Below, piece by piece: positions 53,806-64,000 of a DNA stretch of 64,000 nucleotides. This stretch comes from Channallabes apus (lineage: Eukaryota > Chordata > Actinopteri > Siluriformes > Clariidae). Position 1 is the first letter of the stretch; the number at the start of each line of letters is the position of its first letter. The stretch lies in assembly GCA_030522415.1 (NCBI GenBank), contig CM060112.1, positions 11,447,501 through 11,511,500 of the forward strand, in the 5' to 3' direction. The notes under the pieces are model-generated. The model was not told where the DNA came from. It saw only the letters and a program-made list of their open reading frames with translations, and searched no databases. The translations under genes were made by a program, and so were the position numbers.

Positions 53806-54962
53806 TGACCTCCTATTGGCCTCTGATCAGGGTTGTGTAACTATGCTTGTATTACTCGACCTCAGTGCAGCTTTTGACACCATTGATCGTGCTATTCTTC
53901 TTCACAGATTAGAGAAAATGTAGTAGGAATTAAGGGTACAGCCCTCTCCTGGCTCAGATCCTATTTGACCGATCGTTATCAGTATGTAGATTTAAATGGT
54001 GATTATTCTGCATGTTCTCTAGTGGAATTTGGCGTTCCGCTGGGTTCAGTTTTAGGCCCACTGCTTTTTTTCCCTTTACATGCTTCCTCTGGGCAACATA
54101 ATCTGTAAGCATGGTATTAGTTTTCATTGTTATGCTGACGACACACAGTTATACTGTATGTCTCAGCAAAACCTGATGAGAAAAACCATCTTACTAAAGT
54201 TGAGCAATGTGTGCAGGACATAAGAAATTGGATGCTAATTAACTTCCTTCTGCATGATCCGGATAAGACAGAAGTTCTAGTCATACAGCATACAGCTAGG
54301 AGTAAAATCTTAGATCACACCGTAACTTTAGATGGCCTTTCTGTTCCATCAAGTGCAACAGTAAAAGACCTCGGCGTGATTATAGATTCCAGCCTTTCAT
54401 TTGAAGCTCATGTAGATAATATCACCAGGATAGCATTCTTTCACCTCAGAAATATTGCCAAGATAAGAAATATATTGTCGCTAAACGATGCAGAAAAACT
54501 AGTTCATGCTTTTATCACTTCTAGGTTGGACTATTGTAATGCCTTACTGTCTGGTTGTTCAGTTAGGTGCATAAACAAGCTTCAGCTAGTCCAGAATGCA
54601 GCAGTGAGAGTCCTCACTAGAACCAGAAGATATGAGCACATCAACCCTATCTTATCTTCACTGCATTGGCTCCCTGTGAAATTTCACATTGATTTTAAAA
54701 TACTACTCTTGACATATAAAGCATTAAATGGTCTCGCGCCGCAGTATCTGAGTGAACTGCTAGTGTCTTACGATCCGCCACGCCTACTTCAATCAAAGGA
54801 TGCAGGCTGCTTGTCAGTACCATGCATTATGAAAACTACAGCTGGGGGCAGAGCTTTTTCTTACAAAGCCCCAAAATTATAGAATAGTCTTCCAAATGGT
54901 GTTCGGGACTCAGACACAGTCTCAGTGTTTAAGTCTGGGCTAAAAACCTATTTATCTAGCCA
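53806..54962 (+). pseudogene. L2-type LINE RT relic, copy 3
   Basis: RT text in order: [13 protein letters not shown] (motif A Asp), a stop near 53920, [12 protein letters not shown], a frameshift, CYADDTQLY, another frameshift, then 223 open codons ([14 protein letters not shown] to YKAPKL). A TAG replaces a Trp codon at 54882. It is more damaged than copy 1. Confidence 0.85.
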
Positions 54963-55335
54963 AGCATTTTTATAAATAGATTTGCCTTAGGTAAAGGAGC
55001 AGATCTGGGGGACTCATGGACATAGAGTATTATGGTGAACTGGTATGTTTAGATGCTGTCTTCCTCACTCTCATTTGATCACTCAGGTTTGTTGACGGTG
55101 AGGTGATTGTTTGCTTTACATCTCAGGGAGCCTTCATGTTTGTGTTTCCTTCTGGCTCTCTCTTTTAGTTATGCTGTCATAGTTAGTCCTGCCGGAGTCT
55201 CTGCTTGCACTCTACAGTAAATATACATTCACATTATACATTATGTGACTGTTACCATACCTAACTGCCATCTCTCCTCTTCTTCTCTTTCTCCCCCTCT
55301 TTCTCTTTCCTCTCTCCCCCTGTCTCCCCCTTTCA

Positions 55336-55339
<4 letters not shown>

Positions 55340-55376
<37 letters not shown>
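55340..55376. repeat. (CT)n tract in LINE 3' UTR
   Basis: About 18 CT units with one interruption. Confidence 0.9.
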
Positions 55377-55379
<3 letters not shown>

Positions 55380-56012
55380 GTCGAGCTACACATGTCATCC
55401 CTGAGCTGCCAGTGATCCAGACTCCCTCTGCCCTCCGGACCTGTCTGATCCATCCTGGTGCCCCACTTCTGGTTGGAGGTCTCGCCACATGGATGCCCCG
55501 TGTGTCTCTTTGGGATGTGTCTGGTGTCTGGGGATGATTCTCTCTACTTAGAAGACGGTTCTGGCCTCGACTGGTGTTAGCAGCTGTTTCTCTGAGGACT
55601 TGACAATTCGATAGTTCAGGACTGGAACTTTCTACAAGTCTATCTGAGTCTCCAATAACTACCTGGACTCCATTTTAACATCAATTAACAACAACTATTA
55701 TAGCTGAACTGCCTGCCACCTAGGATACTGTATAAATGCAGATCATTTCCTGCTATCTGTTTCACCCAGATGAGGATGGGTTCCCTGTTGAGTCTGGTTA
55801 CTCTCAAGGTTTCTTCCTATTACCATCTCAGGGAGTTTTTCCTTGCCACTGTCGCCCACGGTTTGCTCACCAGGGACAATCTGACCATTTTGATTCATAC
55901 ACATTCACATTACATACAAACTTAAATAATTCTTTTGATTGTGTAAAGCTGTTTTGAGACAATGTCAATTGTTAAAAGCACTATACAAATAAAATAAATT
56001 GAAATTGAAATT

Positions 56013-56910
56013 GGAAGGTGAGATGGGGTCATTAAGGAGGAACGCACGATCCTTATCCTTGATGCTCATGAGGTTTTGCCACAGATGTCTCCGCATGGAC
56101 ACCATGGCAACCATAGAGCAGCCGATAGCACGGGCCATCTGCTTGGTTGCATGGAGATACATATGTGTGGCTCGACGTAGCTACAAACGACCTATCATCA
56201 ATAGCTCCGCCAGTGCTCAAGTCTTTCAGCAGGTCAGCCTGGTAAGCCTACAAAATCGCTATGGGTTGCAGTGGGGCACCAGCCTCAGCCCCTGCCTGAA
56301 AGCTTTTTCCCACCAGGGAAGATGTCAGTCTACACAGCTTGGTGGGGAGTGTGGGCTTTTTCAGAGAGGAGAGATAGGAGAGAGATAGCCCGCAAGCGTC
56401 TCTATCTTGGGCATCTTCATATAACCCCGCACCTTCGAATCAACGATATTCGAATAAATCTAAGATGGCATGAAAAATACGGGATGAATAATGCTTATCC
56501 CATGAAAGAGTTAACTCATCATGGAGGTCGGCAAAGAAAGGGAGAGAGATAGAAACATTGAGGCCGCTCCCCCCGGCCACCCGACACAAATCTGTCATCT
56601 AATTTTGAGCGCTTGGGGGAATCCCGGGTCTGTGGCCAGGCGATATCGCATGCATTACTTACCTTCAGTAACTCCTCCATATCCGCGAAAGCGAGAGAGG
56701 AAGTCTCTCCTACCCATTCTCAAGAAGTGCAGAGGAGCGCTTGAGAAGTAGACGGAAAAACTCCCTGAGCGCGAGAGAAAAGGGGGAATTCCGTCTCATG
56801 TGCGTCTGCCAGAACTGCATGTGAACCCCGCGCGCGAAGCACTGCAAACAGAAAGTGTGGATATCGCCCTCCAAAAGAGATCACACGGAGGCACGCATCT
56901 CCTATTAAAC
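56013..56910 (-). pseudogene. DIRS gag-like ORF relic
   Basis: From about 56905 the minus strand reads DACLRVISFGGRYPHFLFAV, LRARGSHAVLADAHETEFPL and FSRAQGVFPSTSQ. Further on come ADMEELLKVS-type text and, after stops, QAYQADLLKDLSTGG and SSLVGKSFQAGAEAGAP. This wording is typical of the first ORF of fish DIRS elements. The rest is cut off by the LINE at 53806-56010. Confidence 0.7.
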
Positions 56911-56984
56911 TCCGCCATATCGGTGAGTTAACACTATTAAACTCGTTTTGCACACACGCAAACACAATGCAGTCCTGAAGACAA

Positions 56985-57135
56985 AAAGATCTAAGGATGT
57001 TTCCGGTTCATCTGACCGAGGTAATATATAGCCAAAATGTGCCACGATACACACATGCTTCACAACTGGTAACACAAAAGATGTTCCCATAGTGTTTTCA
57101 CGCAGCATCGAGTGTAGATTTTGAAAGGGAACACC
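56985..57135. repeat. DIRS-like right terminal repeat (inverted)
   Basis: Its reverse complement (TGCTGCGTGAAAACACTATG, GGAACATCTTTTGTGTTACC and TTTTGGCTATATATTACCTC) aligns with 44518-44640 in the left terminal repeat. Confidence 0.85.
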
Positions 57136-57269
57136 ATTGACTTACAGTAGCAACAACAAAGTGACATCACAATGAGAACTCTTTCAGAACACTATCCAAT
57201 TTTTCCCATCTGCAACATACTTATAGTATGACAAGGAAGTCCCAAAAATGCCCAAAAATTGCAGTCCAG

Positions 57270-59308
57270 GGCCCGGGTTCACAAAGCTTCTTAGAATTTT
57301 CTCAAAGATCTTATCTTAAAAAGTCCTAGCTGGGAATCCTAAACTAAAAGTGATTTAGGAAACTTCTCAGAGCTACTCTGAGTAAGGAAAGTACAAAAAC
57401 CTTTATCTTAGTGAAGAGGTGTGGTTGACCCCGTTGCTAGGGATGATGCAGCAATTCAAGGACTGTGATTGGTTGATAAATAACCTCTGACCTCTGAGGT
57501 ATTTAAATGCACTTTTTGTGACAATAGACTATCTAATAATAGAACAGACAGTAAAATCTAAATGTTTGTATATTAGGAAATTGTATAATCATGACTACAG
57601 GCTACTTTATGCAATGTTTCTGTTATATGCTAAATATCTTAAAGATAATTAAACAGCCAAATGTATACTACATTTAAGTACTTACATTTATTTATCATAA
57701 TGATTTTATTACTTTTAATCTATTTCAGATTGATGGGAGCAAAATGGCTCAGCTTTTACTAATTTACATGATTACAGAACAGTCTATTTAATTAGCTTTT
57801 TGGATGCTATGTACAGTAGCCAACAATCCAATCGAGATGGAAGGAAGTAAAACAACAAGAAAACCGAATTGGACAGAAAAGCAGTGTTTACTTTAAGCTT
57901 TACATTAAGTGTTTGGAGAATATTTCTTCTTTCCACCATTTTGTCTTCTGCTATAGAAACTCTTAAGCCTCTTAAAAGTCCTCGTCTCTACTCTTAACAA
58001 TTTTTACCTTAGGAGCTGTTTTTAGGGATAAGATGTTTTGTGAATCATTTTTATCTTTACGAAGATTTTGTCCTAAATTTAAGGGGAAATTCTATTTATT
58101 TAATTCTATTTATTCTAAACCTTCTTAGAATTCTCTCAGAGAGCTCTTACCTTTGCTTAAAAAATCCTAGCTGGTAGTCAGAGACTAAAAGTGATTCAGG
58201 TAACAAAAACCTTTATCTTGGTGAGAAGGTGTGGTTGACCCCGTTGCTAGGAAGGAAACTGCAATTCAAGGATTGTGATTGGTTGATAAATAGAATAGAC
58301 AGTGAAATCATAATGTTTGTATATAAAGAAATTGTATAATCATAAATGCAGGCTACTGGATGCAAAGTTTCTGTTATAGGCTAAATATCTTTACGTTAAT
58401 TAAAACTCCCAATGTGGAAAATGTGTGTACTTTTGAAGTAACCAATTTTCACGCAGTAGTTATCTAAGTAGCATATCTAAGTTCTTACTGTGCGGTCATA
58501 TTATTCCACAATTTTTGACGCGTATCTTTGTTTGATCATTTACTCACAACACGGACGTCGATTGGTCTCTTTGTCTTTTGTTATATTTTCAGCATCAAAG
58601 ATTCAACACTTTGTACAGTTGTCTTGAGTAAATCCACTGTAGTTACAACAACCCAATCGCTGTATCTGTAGGTCACAATCTTAAATTACGTTTACAACAA
58701 TATGTTTGCTGTATCTTTTAGCTTATGTTAGATTACGTTGGATCATCTTTTCTTACTTTGGATCACCTTTTCTTAAGTAGGATCACCTTTTCTTACTGTC
58801 AAAAAGCTTGTGTTCTCCACAAGTTCCGCATCTAAACTGCTCTTTTTTACAGTGACATAGCCATGCAACTACAAGTAATGACATCACAGACATTACACAC
58901 AATACGGTTGTCATAAATGGATGCTTAACTAATAGCTTAAAGCTAAATAAATAACTGATAAACTTGGTGCTTAGTGCACAACCACCCATGGCTCTTACAC
59001 TTTATTCACTATACTGATTTTATTACTTGTAATTCATTTCATGGAAGCAAAATGGTTCACCTTTTACTAATTTTCATTATTGCAGGTCAGTCTATTTAAG
59101 TTGCACTTTTTGTCCGCCATTTTGTCCTCTGTTATAGAAACTCTTAAGCCTCTTAAAAGTCCTCGCTACTCTTAACAATTTATATCTTAGGACCTGTTTT
59201 TAGGTCTAAGATGTTTCATGAATAATTTTTATCTTTAAGAAAATGTCATCTTAGAATTTCATCACTAGGAAAGATTTTTAGGCTTAAGAAGCTTTGTGAT
59301 TATGGGCC
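57270..59308. mobile_element. Harbinger-like element with CAG duplication
   Basis: Ends GGCCCGGGTTCACAAAGC and, reversed, GGCCCATAATCACAAAGC are flanked by CAG at 57267-57269 and 59309-59311. The interior contains a second partial copy starting about 58116 (CCTTCTTAGAATTCTCTC), so this may be one element inside another. CWG/TWA trinucleotide duplications fit PIF/Harbinger. A Myb-like ORF start is at 57837. Confidence 0.7.
57837..57896 (+). pseudogene. Start of a Myb/SANT-like transposon ORF
   Basis: ATG reads MEGSKTTRKPNWTEKQCLL and then stops. RKPNWTEKQCLL resembles the first helix of Myb/SANT-like proteins encoded by Harbinger elements and their domesticated relatives. A related start occurs at 60505 in the neighbouring copy. 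Confidence 0.45.
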
Positions 59309-59311
59309 CAG

Positions 59312-59478
59312 ATCTAGGTAGACTATACTATATCCTTACTGGGTTCTACTGTGGTCCTGTCAAGTTGTGTAAGTTCTTTCTGCTTTACGTTCATGCAATT
59401 TTGAGTGAGGATCAGTGTGATAGGGGTTTAACCTGGTTGCTTATGTGTACATGCCAGTTAATTAACCCTGTGTTAAAA
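59312..59478. other. Spacer between two Harbinger-like copies
   Basis: No recognisable content. Confidence 0.4.
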
Positions 59479-59490
59479 CAGCTTTATTTA

Positions 59491-59860
59491 TTCATTCATC
59501 TTCTATACCGCTTTATCCTGTGATCAGGGTCGCGGGGGGCATGTAGCCTATCCCAGGAGGCTTTCGGGCACAAGGCAGGGTACACCCTGGACATGGTGCC
59601 AATCCATCACAGGGCACACACACACACACATTCACCCATCCATTCACACACTACGGGCAATTTAGGAACGCCAATTAGCCTAACCTGCATATCTTTGGAG
59701 TGTGGGAGGAAACCGGAGTACCCGGAGGAAACCCACCAAGCACGGGGAGAACATGCAAATTCCATGCACACAGAGACGGGAATCGAGCCTGGCCGGGGAA
59801 TTGAACCCAGACCCTGGAGGTGCAAGGCGACAGTGCTAACCACTACACCACCGTGACGCC
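59491..59860 (-). mobile_element. V-SINE-type SINE, full length
   Basis: Minus-strand copy from the TTCATTCATC tail to the CACCACCGTGACGCC head. The 12-bp target-site duplication CAGCTTTATTTA lies at 59479-59490 and 59861-59872. Confidence 0.93.
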
Positions 59861-59962
59861 CAGCTTTATTTAGTAGCTTTTATTCCATTCTATTTTGCAG
59901 AACCACCCTGAATGTATGAAGCCGTGACTGGATCACCCCTTTCAAATCATAATACAGGCTTT

Positions 59963-60847
59963 TGAACCTTTTCACAAAGCTTCTTAGAATTCTCTTAGAG
60001 AGCTCCTATCTTAGCTTAAAAAGTCCTAGCTGAGAGTCCTAGACTAAAAGTGATTTAGAATATGTCTTAGAGCAACTCTGAGGAAGGAAAGTACAAAAAC
60101 CTTTATCTTAGTGAGGAGGTGTGGTTGACCCCATTGCTAGGGATCATGCAGCAGTTCAAGCTCTTTGTGAAATTAGAATATATGATAATAGAATAGACAG
60201 TGAAATCAGAATGAAATTGTATAATCATGACTACAGGCTACTGCAAAGTTTCTGTTATCGGCTAAACATATTAAAGTTAATTAAAACAGCCAAATGTTGA
60301 AAAAAAAAAAGCAACTAATTTCCACACAGTAGATACTATATATAGTACTTACATTTATGTGCCATACTGATTTTATTACTTGTAATCCATTTCAGCTTGA
60401 TGGGAGCAATATGGCGCAGCTTGTATCAATTTACATGATTGCAGGACAGTCTATTTAAGTTGCACTTTTGGATGGCACAGTATGTAGCCAACAATCCAAG
60501 AGAGATGGAAGGAAGTAAAAGAACAAGAAAACCAAATTGGACAGGAAAGCAGTGTTTAATTTTAGCTTTACATTCAGTGCTTGGAGAATATTTCTTCTTT
60601 CCACCATTTTGTACTCTGCTATAGAAACTCTTAAGTCTCTTAAAAGTCCTCGTCTCTACTCTCCTCCTTTTTACCTTAGGAGCTGTTTTTAGGGCTAAGA
60701 TGTTTCGTGAATTATTTTTATCTTCACTAAGATTTAATTCTAAATTTAAGGGGAAATTTTAAGAAAATTTCATAATTTTAAGAATTCTCTTAGAATTTCA
60801 ACACGAGGGGCAACTTCTAGGCTTAAGAAGCTTTGTAAATACGGGCC
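59963..60847. mobile_element. Harbinger-like element, second copy
   Basis: Same family as 57270-59308. The left end is worn (TTTCACAAAGCTTCTTAGAA, without GGCCC); the right end is AAGCTTTGTAAATACGGGCC followed by CTG. It shares GGTGTGGTTGACCCC and GATTGGTTGATAAAT-region text with the first copy. A Myb-like start at 60505 (MEGSKRTRKPNWTGKQCLIL) stays open for about 40 codons before a stop. Confidence 0.65.
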
Positions 60848-62097
60848 CTGGAGGTTTTGTGCCAAAATAGATTGCCATTTGTAATTTTTGGCTAGATCTC
60901 CAGCAGCCACCACCATGCTTTAAAATGCTCATTGTGTTCTTTAAGTGATAAGCAGCTTTACTTTTGCGATTTCTATTTTTTTTTCAAGATTTCTCCATGA
61001 CCTCATCAGTTTCTAACTTGGTCCACTAACCCAGCCACCCGACCCCATGGCCTAGACATGTGAAGAATACAAGAGATTGTTGTCACATACAGGGAGTGAC
61101 CAGTACTTGGCAGATGTTCTTGCAGCTCTTTTTATTGTTAAAAGAAGTCCCTTGGCAGCTTTCCTCACTTGTTTTTTGTCCAGTCAGTTTTGGAAGGGTG
61201 CCCTGTTCTTGTTAATGTCCCTTATAATGATTTGTATACCATGGCTTCAGATAAAACCATCTACTTGGCAGTTCAAGGCAGTTCCATAGAAAAAGTTGAT
61301 CTATATTTGGGGTTAATCACAAACACTGTACTGATAACAGGTGCAGGATACAGTATTTACTTTTGACCTTTTTTCTGTCGGATGTGTAAATCAATTTTTC
61401 AATTATGAATTCATCTTTCAATAATGATTCATATATTTTGGGCGTGAATGTTTAAAAATGCAGCACCACTTCAGCTATAAATGCTGTTTGGATTGAAGTG
61501 TGCTACCAGGACTGTCTTGAGTAAGGACGAGGATCAGAAGGGGCTGTGAAAACAATAGGGTCATTTCCTGTCTGACTCCTAATGTTTTGGCGCCATTACG
61601 GTGCCTTCAGATCATTCCGAAGATATATCTGTAAAACATTAGCTGCGTGTGCGTGTGCGTGTGTGTGTGTGTGTGAAAAATTGGGAAGTAGAAGGAGACT
61701 GGAACATCTGCTGTGGCTTCACTCTGTTTCAAGGGGGAAAAAACAGCATGAGGATGAAACAATGGACAATTTGTCTTATGGCAGATGTAGATGAACTGGT
61801 TAAGGAATGCATGTTTGGCACCTACAGTGCTGTTATTATATGGTCAGTGCGGAGAGCATCCGCTGTCTTTCTTTTGGCGGTTTAGGGTTTCCAGCTAAAT
61901 TAATCCTCCTGTGGATCCCCACGCTCGTATGAACAAGTCTGATGGCCGGCAATGTTGTTTAACAAAACCTTCTTAAGGAAAATTAACAAGGTATCTGAGG
62001 AAATTGCTTTCAAATAAATGAAACCATATGTACTGTACTTGTCTGTTAACATTGACAAAAACTAGTGGTGTTGGGCTAATTTAATCTTCAGAAGGAA
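60848..62097. other. Mostly unrecognised
   Basis: 60990-61340 reads like an old DNA transposon in antisense (GCAGCTCTTTTTATTGTTAA, AAGTCCCTTGGCAGCTTTCC) but cannot be assigned. Short GT repeats lie near 61648-61674. Confidence 0.35.
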
Positions 62098-62352
62098 CAT
62101 ACCATCATACTGTAGGCCACCATCCCCACACACACACACACACACACACACACATGCACATCACTCACACCTAGAAGCAATTTGGCATTAAAGCAACTAA
62201 CAGCATGTTTAAGGGAGGTGTAAGGAAATTGGACAACCCAGAGAAAGCCCAAGTGGACATGAGGAGAACATGAGAAAGTGTGCACCAGGAGTAACCTGAG
62301 ATCACAATCAAACCAAAGACCCTAGGGCTGTGTGGAGGTTAACCCTAATGCT
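62098..62352 (-). mobile_element. Old SINE copy of the V-SINE type
   Basis: After a (CA)n run (62126-62154) the text TAGAAGCAATTTGGCATTAA, CCCAGAGAAAGCCCAAGTGG and GGAGAACATGAGAAAGTGTG follows the SINE core order on the minus strand, with heavy divergence. Confidence 0.6.
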
Positions 62353-62704
62353 AGATTTCCTATATTTTACATTCTTCCTCTTTTTTTTTTTTTTGCAACT
62401 ATATAGAATATGATCTATGAAATGAAGTCCATGTTTAGGGTCAGACTCATATTAAGTAGGCACATTGCCGTTACAGATGTTATTGTTTTCAGAGCTGAAC
62501 ATTATGAAACTGATCTGTGAGCTGCATAAATATGTGCCAAAAAAAAAAATATTTGAGTTGTACAAATACGAGTGTAAACCATTGGACCCAGCACCTAGCC
62601 AAGGGTTCGTTGTACAAAATGCAGATTGTAATTCAGTAATATAAAAAAATAAGATATAATAATAATAAATAATAATAATAATATTATTGTTGTTGTTATA
62701 ATTA
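62353..62704. other. AT-rich spacer
   Basis: Poly-T near 62382 and an (AAT)n stretch near 62655-62690. No gene recognised. Confidence 0.4.
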
Positions 62705-63165
62705 CAGTGACTTGCAAAAGTATTCGGCCCCCTTGAACTTTTCCACATTTTGTCACATTACAGCCACAAACATGAATCAATTTTATTGGAATTCCAGGTG
62801 AAAGACCAATACAAAGTGGTGTACACGTGAGAAGTGGAACGAAAATCATACATGATTCCAAACATTTTTACAAATAAATAACTGCAAAGTGGGATGTGCG
62901 TAATTATTCAGCCCCCTTTGGTCTAATTGCAGTCAGTTGCCCATAGACATTGCCTGATGAGTGCTAATGACTAAATAGAGTGCACTTGTGTGTAATCTAA
63001 TGTCAGTACAAATACAGCTGCTCTGTGACGGCCTCAGAGGTTGTCTAAGAGAATATTGGGAGCAACACCACCATGAAGTCCAAAGAACACACCAGACAGG
63101 ACAGGGATAAAGTTATTGAGAAATATAAAGCAGGCTTAGGCTACAAAAAGATTTCCAAATTATCA
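62705..63165 (+). mobile_element. Tc1-like transposon 5' fragment
   Basis: Begins after TA with CAGTGACTTGCAAAAGTATT, then CGGCCCCC, the terminal repeat of a common vertebrate Tc1-like family. It continues to a transposase start at 63074, MKSKEHTRQDRDKVIEKYKA followed by GLGYKKISK, and then stops at unrelated sequence. The catalytic part and right end are missing. Confidence 0.85.
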
Positions 63166-63225
63166 CTGTATATTGTTCACTGCTTTTAATTGTCTTCTGA
63201 GTATTTATATTTATATAATTATATT

Positions 63226-63490
63226 TATGGTGGCTTACTGGTTATCATCATCACCTTGCACCTCCAAGATCCCGACTCGTGTGCATGGAGTTTGTGTGTT
63301 CTCCCCATATGTCATGGGTTTCCTCCAACAGTCCAAAGACTTCCCAATTGCCCTTTGTGTGTGAACGAGCATGTGAATGTTGACTAGAGGACCTACCACG
63401 GTCTTAAAACAGGAATAAATACAATGCTAACCACCGTTGCCCTCCATGGTCCCTAGTTGGACTACAGAGTTTCATAGATAAATGGATGGA
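63226..63490 (+). mobile_element. Degenerate V-SINE-type SINE
   Basis: GGTGGCTTACTGGTTATC, CACCTTGCACCTCCAAGATC, GTGCATGGAGTTTGTGTGTT and TCCAACAGTCCAAAGAC follow the SINE order with many changes. The 3' part is unclear. Confidence 0.7.
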
Positions 63491-64000
63491 ATTATATTGA
63501 TATAATTAGTAACATTATATCTAATTTTGAAACCATCTTTGTTTTTCATCAAATTACATATATACTAGTATATTATACAGTATGTTCCCAAGGCTTTTGC
63601 ACAGTACTTTCTCCCATAGCAATTTCTTAAATGTCCATGCAGGTGGTCTTATTTTTCTGACAATCTTTGTTGATTTGACTCTTTTAAAGTGCTCAAAAAA
63701 AAAAAAAAGCCTCAATTTCCTTTTGCAATGGGAATTGCCAAGTCTGGTTTGCGAGCAAAAGAGAAGCGATTTGTTCAAATGATATGTTAATCAGTGATTT
63801 TATCAGCAGAATGTTTGTCTTGGCCGTGCTGAGTGTGTGAACACACAGGCAAAGAACCAACAAAGAACCTAAAACTCTGAGGAGTCGACGAGATGCTAGT
63901 AAACACAAGTCTACGTCGTCTTAGTACAGTACATCACTCTCTGTTACTAAGCAACCAATCTCTTATTTTCTTAAAAGTAGTATGTGGAATCATAAGGGAT
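63491..64000. other. Nothing recognised
   Basis: AT-rich window edge with a poly-A run near 63700. The open frames here look random. Confidence 0.35.

Larger units (their letters stand above)
53806..56010 (+). mobile_element. L2-type LINE, copy 3 (longest)
   Basis: Same family as 4496-6536 but starting further upstream in the RT domain ([32 protein letters not shown]). It ends in GCACTATACAAATAAAATAA. On its right the DIRS gag text resumes at 56013. Confidence 0.9.
44465..57135 (-). mobile_element. DIRS-like tyrosine-recombinase retroelement, split by three insertions
   Basis: In minus-strand order it has a right terminal repeat (57135-56905), a gag-like region (56910-56013), RT/RNase H (50400-48870), a tyrosine recombinase (45810-44900) and a left terminal repeat (44845-44465). 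The terminal repeats are inverted relative to each other (the TGCTGCGTGAAAACRCTATG word, then TTTTGGCTATATA). Inverted rather than direct repeats plus a tyrosine recombinase define DIRS elements. Insertions at 45815-48855, 50464-53805 and 53806-56010 account for about 8.6 kb, leaving about 4.1 kb of element. All ORFs are broken. Confidence 0.88.

Noticed and set aside
61077..61366. Overlapping ORFs near 61.1-61.4 kb
   Set aside because: Short, different frames, and the DNA reads like antisense of an old transposon. No splice or domain support.

Overview
This is nuclear DNA of a teleost fish. The evidence is a spliced vertebrate adaptor gene, a spliced single-pass leucine-rich-repeat receptor-like gene, V-SINE-type tRNA-derived SINEs, L2-type LINEs, Tc1-like and Harbinger-like DNA transposons, a DIRS-type retroelement, and an AT-rich background with many dinucleotide runs. 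The SINE sequence looks ostariophysan, perhaps catfish, but that is only an impression. There are no operons, CRISPR arrays, rRNA genes or free-standing tRNA genes.

Host genes. Two genes lie on the minus strand. (1) An AP-1 clathrin-adaptor mu subunit runs from its start codon at 28222 down to 7235 in nine exons. These total 349 codons and align without indels to the 423-residue vertebrate family. The last ~74 residues are not seen and must lie left of base 1 if the gene is whole. (2) An LRRC19/TEMP-like type I membrane protein occupies 33308-30872 in four exons (344 residues): signal peptide, about four LRRs, one membrane helix and an acidic tail carrying the DDDGFIEDNYIQ motif. Their start codons are about 5 kb apart and both are read leftwards.

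Repeats by region. 0-7 kb: three V-SINEs with clear target-site duplications, a LINE RT relic, a Tc1 relic, and a 5'-truncated L2-type LINE with much of its RT reading frame open. 7-28 kb: ap1m introns with microsatellites, two or three MITEs, a Tc1-like relic split by a Harbinger-like MITE, and a 72-bp palindrome. 28-34 kb: the LRR gene and several SINEs, one with an associated 62-bp inverted duplication. 34-43 kb: two Tc1-like transposons. One has a nearly intact DD34E transposase and long TIRs with internal direct repeats; the other has lost its first catalytic Asp. There is also a 31-bp SINE insertion.

44.5-57.1 kb is one DIRS-like (tyrosine-recombinase) retroelement with inverted terminal repeats. 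It has been split by an internally deleted L2-type LINE, a rearranged LTR-element cluster with inverted and tandem LTRs, and another L2-type LINE. 57.3-60.8 kb holds Harbinger-like elements that retain the start of a Myb/SANT-like ORF. 60.8-64 kb is mostly unrecognised, with SINE and Tc1 fragments.

I did not find an undescribed functional system. The items most worth checking are the LRR/TEMP-tail protein, the nested DIRS/LTR structure, the Harbinger-like family with its Myb-like relic, the inverted duplication at a SINE junction, and the similarity between the SINE and LINE 3' ends.
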